A stretch of DNA of 11,643 nt from an uncultured Bacteroidota bacterium. GTDB taxonomy: Bacteria; Bacteroidota; Bacteroidia; Chitinophagales; Saprospiraceae. Under the pieces are notes generated by a model. The model had not been told where the DNA came from. It ran no database searches and saw only the letters and a list, made by a program, of their open reading frames with translations. Where the stretch lies: contig CALEYM010000674.1 of NCBI GenBank assembly GCA_937926185.1, positions 1 through 11,643 on the forward strand, read 5' to 3'. The translations under genes and the position numbers were made by a program. Below are positions 1 through 9,500 of the stretch, piece by piece. Position 1 is the first letter of the stretch. Each line of letters opens with the position of its first letter.

Positions 1-82
1 GGCGGGTTTGGAAGGTAAAAACCGGTGGGAAGAATCGAATAGTGTCCGATTTGTCCGCCCTGTTTTTGTTTCCAAACCCGCC
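1..82 (-). terminator. Long nested stem-loop directly after rpsO (terminator or processing site)
   Basis: Bases 1-13 and 70-82 are a perfect 13-base inverted repeat (GGCGGGTTTGGAA and its complement), beginning seven bases after the rpsO stop codon. Further helices nest inside it: 17-22 with 62-67 (AAAAAC/GTTTTT), 27-29 with 58-60 (GGG/CCC) and 33-37 with 47-51 (AATCG/CGATT). The whole 82 bases can therefore form one imperfect hairpin. Whether a U-tract follows cannot be seen, because the structure ends at the window edge; the outer stem may even be longer. A terminator, an mRNA-stabilising hairpin or an RNase III site between rpsO and a downstream gene are all possible. Confidence 0.45.
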
Positions 83-88
83 GGAAGA

Positions 89-364
89 CTACTTACGCAA
101 GCCGAGTTTTTCGATCAGCGCGCGGTATTTGAAAATATCCTTTTTCGCATAGTACGACAGCAGGCTTTTGCGCTGGCCTACTTTGTGCAACAACGAGCGG
201 CGCGTAGAGTGATCTTTTGGATTTGCGCGCAGGTGGGCCGACAGGCTGTCGATCTGATAGGTCAGCAGGGCAACCTGCACTTCCACGTTTCCGGTGTCTT
301 TTTCGTCTTTGCCGTACTTCTTCGTGATTTCGGCTACTTTTTCTTTCGAATAATAAACTGCCAT
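89..364 (-). CDS. rpsO: 30S ribosomal protein S15
   Basis: This gene encodes S15, the primary 16S rRNA-binding protein that helps form the platform of the 30S subunit. The product has 91 residues, close to the usual ~89. It shows the family pattern throughout: GNVEVQVALLTYQI (residues 25-38), HLRANPKDHSTRRSLL (44-59), the basic VGQRKSLLSYY segment, and the C-terminal ending YRALIEKLGLRK. The GNVEVQVA, DHSTRR and LLSYY stretches correspond to the rRNA-contacting helices known in the family. The start is ATG at 364; nothing resembling a Shine-Dalgarno sequence precedes it, as is usual in Bacteroidota. The stop is TAG at 89-91. A Bacteroidota-type promoter and a structured leader lie upstream and a long hairpin directly downstream. 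In many bacteria pnp follows rpsO; whatever follows here is outside the window. S15 represses its own translation in several phyla through a leader RNA structure, so the leader hairpin at 407-457 is a candidate control site. Confidence 0.98.
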   Translation of the reverse strand: MAVYYSKEKVAEITKKYGKDEKDTGNVEVQVALLTYQIDSLSAHLRANPKDHSTRRSLLHKVGQRKSLLSYYAKKDIFKYRALIEKLGLRK

Positions 365-369
365 TTCAG

Positions 370-403
370 TGAGTGATTGAGTGATTGAATGATTGAATGA
401 TTA
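370..403 (-). repeat. 8-base tandem repeat in the rpsO leader
   Basis: The plus strand reads TGATTGAG, TGATTGAA, TGATTGAA and a partial TGATTA, with a TGAG remnant before them. The minus-strand RNA is thus a run of TCAATCAT/TCAATCAC units ending about six bases before the rpsO ATG at 364. The stretch is unstructured, carries no Shine-Dalgarno sequence and occupies the ribosome loading zone. Copy number could vary by slippage. Confidence 0.8.
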
Positions 404-406
404 CCG

Positions 407-457
407 AAACCGGATTTCAGCGGGTCAAACGGCAGTTTTTGCCTATCCGTCCGGTTT
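407..457 (-). promoter_or_regulatory. Hairpin in the rpsO leader, possible S15 autoregulatory site
   Basis: Bases 450-457 (AAACCGGA in the minus-strand RNA) pair perfectly with 407-414 (TCCGGTTT). Between them lies a second small stem, GGCA/TGCC, around the loop AAAAC. The outer stem begins only a few bases after the predicted transcription start, and there is no U-tract after it, so a leader structure is more likely than a terminator. S15 is known to bind structured leaders of its own mRNA in several phyla with unrelated folds, so this could be a lineage-specific version. The function is inferred. Confidence 0.4.
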
Positions 458-465
458 TAGCGGGG

Positions 466-496
466 CAAAAGTACGCCACACCTTTGATGCAACAAA
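466..496 (-). promoter_or_regulatory. Candidate Bacteroidota-type promoter for rpsO
   Basis: On the minus strand TACTTTTG (473 to 466) exactly matches the Bacteroidota -7 consensus TAnnTTTG, and TTTG (496 to 493) fits the -33 element. The spacer is 19 bases, inside the usual range. Transcription would start near 459-461, giving an rpsO leader of about 95 bases. The position, after the stop of the giant gene and before rpsO, is as expected for independent expression of S15. Found by eye; no start site data. Confidence 0.65.
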
Positions 497-565
497 GCGT
501 TGACGATCAAAAGTTTTAAAAAATGCGGCGCAAAAGAGCCTTTTCCAAATGTTATTTCAATACGA

Positions 566-3500
566 TTACTGAATAACTACCCGCTCTACCCGCCATTTGT
601 CGCCGGCCCGTATATGCAGCATATAGACGGCGGCCGGCAATTCGCGATAGCGGAAGGTATGTTTCAGGTTGCCTGTACTGAAACTCATCGCTTCCGTTTT
701 CACCAGTTGCCCAAGGGCATTGTAGAGTAAAAACCTGATTTCCCGTTCCGGTTTGCCGTTCATTTCTAAAGAAAAGGTCCCGGTATTTGGATTGGGATAC
801 AGCAGGAACGATTCCAGCCAGTTGTCTTGATTTTTTGTACTAACCGTTATGATCTGCACTTCCAGTTGTATCTCACTGCTGCCGCAAACGTTGAAAGCCG
901 TGAGCGTCACGGTGTAGATGCCCGGTTTGGCGTAAGTATGGGAAGGATTCGTTTCGGCACTGGTCGTTCCGTCTCCGAAATCCCAGGAATAATGGTTGCC
1001 AAACTGGGTAAGGTTGGTAAAATCGACTTTGCCATCCGGGTGTATGGTGGTATTAAAGCTGGCCAGTGGCAAAGGCGCGGCCACCACATCGACCTGCAGG
1101 GTCAGGGTATTGCTGCCGCCGGCATTTGTGACAGTCAGGGTTGCCTCGTAAGTACCCGGCGCTGCATAATTTACCGAGGGATGTTGGTCGGTGGAGAAAT
1201 CCGGCGTACCGCCGGGAAAACTCCAGTTCCAGGAATCGGGGTTGCCTGTCGACAGGTCGGTAAATACCACGGTAAACGGCCCTTCGCAGGCTTGCTCCTG
1301 TTCCAGGCTGAAAATGGCCAGCGGCGCCGAACCCGCCACCACTGTCGCCGTTGACACAGAAATGCAACCATTGGCATCGGTCAGCGTTAGCGTATAGGTT
1401 CCTGCCGGAAGACTATCGAGGGTAAAAGTCCAATCGTTTGCCGGGCCGTGCTGTACACCGTTCGACCATTCGAACGTAAAGGGCGGGGCGCCGGTATTCA
1501 CCTGCGCCTCCACGCTGCCGTCGGTGAGACCATTGGCACAAGTACAGTTTTTGGGCAGCAACACAACTTCCGGACCGGATGTCACCGTCAGGCTGACGAA
1601 ATCGATATCAAAACAACCCGCTTCATTTTCCACCCGAACCCAAACATTTCTCGTTATCGTTGAAAATTGCTGGGGTAATGCGTGGAGTCCGTCAAAAGCG
1701 TCTCCATATTCGGTATGATAAGTGATATGGAGGCCGGCCTGTCCACCGCCTACCTGGTTATCCGCATCGGTAAGGGTAAATACCGCCCCGGTTCCGGTAG
1801 AATCAGGGAGGCAGGACCACAGTTCGGCGTGATGCGCCACCGGCGCCGGCAGTACTGTCAGTATCACCATTTTCACAGCGGCCAGGGCGCCTGAGCCCTG
1901 GTGGGTCAGGCGGGCAAAAATGACGGTATTGTTTGAGGCTGTGTAGGTATCCGGCAAGGGCGAACTGCCGGTTTCTGCGTCGGCAAACGTAGCATGCCAA
2001 CTGAGTACATACGTACTGTCGGGATCGACAAGGATGACGGCGCCCGGCAAATCAAACATAGCCTGACCGGAGCCCGGTGGGGTTTCGCAGGCGGCGAGCC
2101 GCAACGTATCCGGACAGAACCCGGCATCGAGTGTATGATCGCTGAATCCCGCGGCGCCGGTAGAATAGTGGATCACCGGATAACGGTACCAGGGCATACC
2201 CTGACCGGTCGTGTCGGTTGTGGCATCCGAATCATTGAGGTCCGGGCGACGGCCCTGGCCGGTGTCGGCTGTTGCTGGTTTGTACGTCGTGTTGTTGAGT
2301 AAAAGTTTGTTAAGAGCCGTATTGAATTGCGAGGAGGTATCGCTTTTGCCAAAAACGATCGTATAGTCCATTCCCGGTCGGATACTGTCAAGTCCCGGTA
2401 TGCCTGTCCAGAATTCGCCCGTGGCGCCCAAACCGGTGAAATAATATTCACCCAGGTCGTTGGTCCGGGTGGTGGCCAGCAATGTTTGACTTGTCGAATG
2501 GTACAGGCTCACCCAGAGACCTTCCATCGGCGGTTCGCAGGCGTCCTGTACGCCATTGCCATTTTCATCGACCCATACCCGGTTGCCAATCTGAATGGGT
2601 GGATTGTCGCAGAGCGGTTCCAGGTCGCCGATGGGATTTGCCCGACCCGGTCCGGTCAGGAGTAAATCGGGTTCCACCAGGGTCAGGTCGTTGCGGGTGT
2701 TGCCGCCGTCGGCGGGGTTATACCAGGCTACTCCGCCGCCACTGATGAACAGGGAAGTGGCGGGACTCACGATAGCCCCCAACACTTCATTGGTTCCCGG
2801 CAAATAAGCCAGGCCGCCGGCATCCGCATCCCGGTGGAGGAAGCGGGCATTTCCGAAGAAAAATTCGCCGCCACCCGGTCCTTCGCCGTTGCCTGATCCG
2901 CTCATGCTGTTCCGGTTTAATCCGTCTATATTGCCATTTTGCTCCAATTCCCAGGTATCACCGTGCTCATAGGCTACCAGAATATCCCCGGCACTGAGCG
3001 CCGAAACCAGGCCGCCAGGCAAGCCTTCGGGGGGCAACTGGCGGTAACCGAGCTGGTGCCCCGTGCGGTCCATCAGGCCGATCAGGATCAATCCTTCCCT
3101 GGTAAACTCAATATCCGCAAACATTGCCTGACCGCGGCAACGGTAGGCCGCATCGGCCAGCGGATCGCCGACGATCTCGAAGTTTCCATCCGGATCAATA
3201 TCAGCCGGTTCTCCATAGACCGTGTTGGCCACTAAGTTGCGCTCCGAATAGGCATCCGCCCAGGTTTCCCATTCGCGGCATTGGGCCAAATCCGGGTCGG
3301 TATCGCCGACAATATCTCCGCGATCGTATTCCGGGCCGGTCAGCCCAAATGCAAGTACCTGTTTCCAGGTTTGGGCAGCGACATCATATTCATGCACGGA
3401 AGCGGACAGTTCGGCGCCGGTGTCGTTGTTTTCGCCGGTACACACACCGCCGATATAGATTTTGCCACGATACGCTTTTATGCCGAACGGGCGGAAGACG

Positions 3501-6500
3501 CCGCCGGGGCAATCCGGCGCCGAGGCAACTGCGATTTCCGCAGAAACCGGGTTGTTGCCGAGGATGCTGTCGATACGCACCAGATTGCGGGTATGCAGGT
3601 TTACCGTCCAAAGGGTTTGATAATCGGGCGAAATGTCCACGTCGCCCAAGCCGGCTTTACCCACCTTACCAAAGGCATCGCTGTCCTGGTTTGGCGTTGT
3701 TTCATCCGACAGGTCGGGCCGGTCAACGAGGCCCGCATCCGGCACGGTGTAGAGCGGCGTTACCGCGGGTGTTGCGCCCGAATAATCGATGCGGTAGATA
3801 CCGCCCAGGCCCAGTTCACCCAGTCCGGTGTGTCGCTTCAGGAAGGCGCCGGCGTACAAATACTTCCGGCTGCGATCCCAGGCCAGGCCATACACCGATC
3901 CGATCTCATTGCTGGCCGGTATCCGGCCGAACAAATCGTCCTGACCGACGGCATTGTACGGGAATGCGCCCACGGCCGTGTGGCCGGCTAATTGGGCCAG
4001 ACCCGGAGCAAACGCGGCAAAGCCGATGTCGGGGTTGTTTTGGCAGTAGTCGTCCGGGTTGTAGAATCCGGCGTTGGATATACAATCGCCCGCCTGGATA
4101 AATTGCACCGAGGTTGCATTGTTTACGCCGTTCATGGCGGGGGCGAACCAGGACTGCGCAGGCACAAACTCCAGTCGGTAGGGGTAACGATCCAGCAGGC
4201 TGAAACGGTAATGACCGTCGATATTCGTCAACGTGGAATCGACCGGGTCGGCGATATCGCAGGCGTACAGGTAAACTTTGACGGCAGACAGCCCCGGTTC
4301 ACCGTTGGCCTGGGTACCGTCGGTATTGTAATCGTTGAAGACGGTTCCTTCAACGCCCTTACCGAGTCCAAAGCTGAGGGTGTCCATACAACCGTTGTTA
4401 TCTACTATCATGAGGGAGTATGCCCCGGCATCCAGATCGCTTATCGTAAACGGCGAGTTCATGGGACTTCCGCTGCCCTGAGCCGAACCATTGTGCCATT
4501 CGTAAAAGAAGCTGGGCGACCCGTTGTCCACGGTTACCGTGATTTCCAGACCAACACTGTCGCAGGCAGCGCCGGAAGGCCGCGCATGCACATGGAAGAC
4601 ATCCCAGGGCGCAACATAGGCGCCAACGGTTCCGGAACAGCCCTGCGCATCGGTCACAGTGAAGGCGTAAGTGCCCGCGGCAAGCCCTTCCACGAGGAAA
4701 GTTTCCGGCGTGGCAGTACCCGTGCCGCTTTCGTTGTTATCCACGTTTGTCCATTGGAACGTATACGCCGGGGAGCCATTTTGCAGACCAATAGTAATAT
4801 TGGCCGAATGATCGGTGCAGTTGGAACTGGTGTCCGGTTGTGCCGTCAGGATGAGGTGATCAGACGGAGGATCAATAGCCGTAACCGCCACCGCGGTACA
4901 CCCCGAAGCATCCGTGAGGGTAATCCGGAACACCCCGGACGCGAGTCCTCCAATAACAAAGGGTTCAGTAGCGGATGTTCCGCCTCCCGTAGTATTGGCA
5001 CTGGTATTCATCCAGGTGTAAGAATATCCAGCCACGCCGTTGTCCACGTTGATGATAACCTTGGCATTTGCCGCGACGCAGGTGGGGCCGGCAGCCATGG
5101 CCGCGCTTAATTTGAGGCTGTTACAATCGTCCGGCGGCATGCAGATTAAGGTGAAACATTGGGTCGAGGTACAATTCGCGGCATCCGTCACCGTGACGCA
5201 ATATTCCCCTTCGGTCAGATTGGCGATATCCTGAGTGGTGGCGCCATTCGACCATAAATAAGTGTATGGCGCGTTAGCGCCGCTCACGGTCAGGTTGATA
5301 AAACCGTTTGATTGCAGGCACGTGTTATTTGTTGTGACGGCAGTAAGAGTTGGCGCCGCGCCGTTGTTGACTGTCGCGGTGGAAGTGGCTGAGCAACCGG
5401 TCTGATCCGTTACCGTCACCTGGTAGACGCCGGAAACCAGGCCCGAAATATCCTGTGTTGTAGAGTCATTGGACCAGAGGTATTCATAAGGCGGCGTACC
5501 GCCGAATACTTTCAGGTCGATCGCGCCGGTTGGCAAATTGCAGAAACCGTTCGTGACGGCAGACATCAAGGAAATGCCTTCGAACTCATATACCGAGGCA
5601 CAGATGATGGCCGCGCAGCCCGATGCATCCGTTACGGTAACGCAATAGGTACCGGTTTTCAGGTTAAACAGGTCTTCGGTTGTAGCGCCATTTGACCACA
5701 GGAAAGTATACGGCGCCAGGCCGCCCGTGACGGTAATGTTGACCGACCCGGTCGGGAGCGCACAATTCGCGTTGGTGGTAGTCACGGTAAGCACCGGTCC
5801 GCCGGTACTGTTAACCGTTGCACAGGCGGTAGCCGTATCGCCGGATGCATCCGTCACGGTAACGCAATATACGCCTGTGTTCAGATTCGCCACGTCTTCC
5901 GTTGTTGCCCCATTTGACCACAAATAGGTAAACGGTGGTATGCCGCCTATGGTTAAAAGGTCAATCGATCCGGTAGAAACGCCACAAATCTCGTTCGTAA
6001 CGGTTGTAGAAAGTTCCAGACCGCCGGCCAATTCTACGGTAGCACAGGTGGTGGATGTGCAACCCAGCGCATCGGTCACGGTAACGCAATACGTCCCGGC
6101 ATCCAGATTGGACAGGTCTTCGGTAGTAGCGCCGGTTGTCCACAGATAACTGAATGGCATGGTTCCACCGATGACGGTCAGGTCGATGGCGCCGTTCGAT
6201 AAACCGATATTGGCATTGGCCGCCGCGGCAAACAATACGGGATTTCCGGAAGTGGTAATCGTCGTACAGGCGACCGCGACACAGCCGTTCACGTCGGTCA
6301 CGGTGGCGCAATAGTTACCGGCAGATAAACCGGACAGATCTTCGGAAGTTGCGTTGTTCGACCACAAGAAAGTAAATGGAGCCGTACCGCCGGCCAGGGA
6401 GAGGTCGATTGAGCCGTTCGGATGTCCGCAGGTGGAATGTACAGGCGTCAGCGTGAGCAGCGGGGCGCCCGCGTTGATTACCGCGGCACAGGCCGCGGAC

Positions 6501-9500
6501 GTACAGCCCCGGGCGTCTGTTACCGTCACACAGTACGTGCCGGCAGCCAGGTTAGCCAGGTCTTCCGTGATGAAGCCGTTGGACCAGAGGAAATTGTAAG
6601 GCGCAAGACCGCCCGATGGGGTCAGGTTGATCGCTCCATTCGATCCGCCGCAGGTGGCATCTGTCACGACATTGGTCAGGACAGGGCCCGGCTGATCGTT
6701 TACCGTTGCACAGATAGTTTTGGTACAACCGTTCATATCTGTTACCGTGACGCAATAGGTTCCGGCAGGAATGTTGTTCAGGTCCTGCGTAGTTGCGCCA
6801 TTCGACCAGGAATACGAATAGATGGAACCCGGCATTTGCGGCGTGCCGCCGATCACCTTCAGGTCAATAGAACCGTTGGACAAACCGCAGCTGGCATTCA
6901 CCACCGTTGTACTGGGGGTAATGGCGAAAGAAGGCCCGCCAACAATATACGTTTTTTTGAGCGTACATCCTTGCGGATCGGTAATGGTCACTTCGTAAAT
7001 GCCAGAACCGATATTTTGCTGATCTTCCGTATAAGGCAATATGCCGCTGTTCCAGTAAAAAACATAGGGCGTACCGGCGCCGCCAGTCACCGTCTGATCG
7101 ATTTTACCGGTATTGGTACCGTAACATTTAACCGGCGTAACCGCGGCGCTGGCGGTAATCGGTTCATATTGCGGAATATCGACACAAGTGGTTTTCTGAC
7201 AACCTTTTGCATCGGTTACGGTCACGCAGTATTCCGCGCCCGATGGCACCTGAAACAAATTCGGGAATTGCCATCCCGTCGACCATTGGTAAGTGTAGGG
7301 CGGCGTACCGCCAAATACCGTTGTATTTACACTATAATTGCCGCTGCACAAGGGGCTCATCACCACCTGGGTGCTCAGGTTGATCTGAGTCGGCTGGGTC
7401 ACCTGGAATGTCTGTTTTTTCGTACAGCCGTTGGCGTCGGTCACTGTTACCGAATACGTTCCCACATTGAGGTTACTGCGGTCTTGCGTGTTCACATTTC
7501 CCGGCGCCCACTGGTAAGTGTAGGGCTGCGTTCCGCCGCTGACACTCAGGTCTATGGCGCCGTTGTTCCCGCCAAAACAGGATACGCTCGTCACCTGGCC
7601 AGTCGGATTCAGATCGGCGGGTTGCCCCACCGTCGCGCATGTGGTTCGCGTACAACCACTGGCATCCGTCACGGTGACACAGTACGTTCCAGCCTGTACA
7701 TTATTCAGGTTTTGCGCGCCCGAATTATTGGACCACTGATAGGAGTATCCCGGTGAACCGCCGCTGACCGTTAGGTTCACCTTACCGTTGCTGCCGCCAA
7801 AGCAGGAAACATTTACCGTCGTGGTGGACAGGATGATCTCCGGATTTTCCGGCACGGCTGTACAGCTGGAAACCGTACACCCATTGGCGTCTGTCACCGT
7901 AACGCAATAGGTTCCCGCGGGTACGTTGGCGAGGTTTTGAGCAGTGATACCATTGTTCCACAAATAGAGGTACGGCTGGGTGCCGCCACTGACGCTCAGG
8001 CCGACATCGCCGTTGGACTGATTAAAACAGGCATCGTCGATGGCCGTGGCAGTGGCCTGCAGGGCCGAAGGCTGCGAGACGGTTGCGCAAATCGTTTTAG
8101 TGCAGCCCTTGGCATCCGTCACCGTAACGCAGTAGGTCCCGGCCGTAATGCCCGTCAGATCCTGGGTGGTAGCGCCATTGTCCCATTGATAAGTATAATC
8201 AGGTGTGCCGCCACTGACGCTCAGGTTGACGCCGCCGGTTGCGCTGCCGTTGCAGCTGGCCGGAGAGGCGCTGACACTGAGCGATAAAACGGTGGGTTGC
8301 GCGACGGTTGCGCAGGTTGTTTTGGCGCAGCCGTTGGCATCCGTTACGGTTACACAGTAGGTTCCGGCCGTGAGACCGCCCGGGTCTTCATCGCCGGAGC
8401 CGTTATTCCACTGGAACGAATAGGGACTTGCGCCGCCATTTGCGGTCAAATCGATAGCGCCGTCATTACCGCCGTTGCAGGATACTGCCGTCGTTGTTGC
8501 CGACAATACCATAGTGGGTTGGTTTACAGTTGCAGACACGAAGGCGTTACAGCCGTTCGCATCGGTAATAGTAGCCGCATAGTTTCCGGCCTGCAGGTTC
8601 GACAAATCCTCCGGGTTATTCGGGCCTGTCAGGTGCGCCCAATCGATCTGATAGGGTTCCAGGCCTCCGTTGATTGTCAGGTCTACCACCCCGTCGCTAC
8701 CGCCATTACAGGTTACATGGGTGATGTCTACAGTGGCCACAATATCTGAGAGTTGTTCTACTGTCACTGCCAATACTGCCGTACAACCGCCCGGCGCCGC
8801 ATCGGTCACCGTAACGATATAAGTACCTGCCGCCAACCCCGACTGGTCCTGCGGGTTATTGCTGCCCGGTATATTGGACCAGTCATAAGTATAACCCGGC
8901 GTACCGCCACTTGCCGTAAGGTCGATAGCGCCGTTATTACCCCCCGTACAGGCAATAATGGGTTCGGTTGTAGCACTGAGTTCAAGGGCAGGCGGTTCGT
9001 CCACCATAGCCGTAAATACCGCGATGCATCCTTTCGAGTCGGTTACGGTTACGGTGTAATTGCCGGCAGGCAAATTGCCAATATCCTGGGTGCTTTGCCC
9101 GCCCGACCAAACGTAGGCGTAGGCAGGCGTACCGCCGTTCACCGTAAGGTTTACCGCGCCGTTGGAGCCGCCATAACAACTGGCATTGGTGATAGCTACA
9201 CTGAGATTAAGCGCGCCGGGCTCAGGCACGGATGCGTTTGCCGTGTGGGTACAGCCGTTTTGATCAGTAATGGTCACGGCATAGTTACCGGCTGCCAGGC
9301 CAGTCAGATCCTGTGTAATTTCGCCGTTCGACCACATATAATTGTAGTCCGGCGTACCGCCGGTCACGGTCAGGTTAATGGCGCCGTCATTGCCACCGTT
9401 GCAGGATATGGCGGTTACCGACGTAGTGGCGCTGATGTTCGCCGGCTGGCCCACGACGGCGGATTTTGTTTTGGAACACCCCGCGGCATCCGTCACCGTC

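Noticed and set aside
8..376. Plus-strand open frame opposite rpsO
   Set aside because: It is the antisense of the well-conserved S15 gene and its product resembles nothing; S15 is clearly the coding strand.
479..500. Small palindromes CTTTG/CAAAG and CAAC/GTTG overlapping the rpsO promoter as an operator
   Set aside because: Stems of four or five bases in AT-rich DNA are expected by chance, and no known operator matches.
518..544. Intrinsic terminator for the giant gene
   Set aside because: Only a five-base A/T-rich stem (AAAAG/CTTTT) separated from a six-T run is present on the minus strand; too weak to call. No better hairpin is visible before the rpsO promoter.
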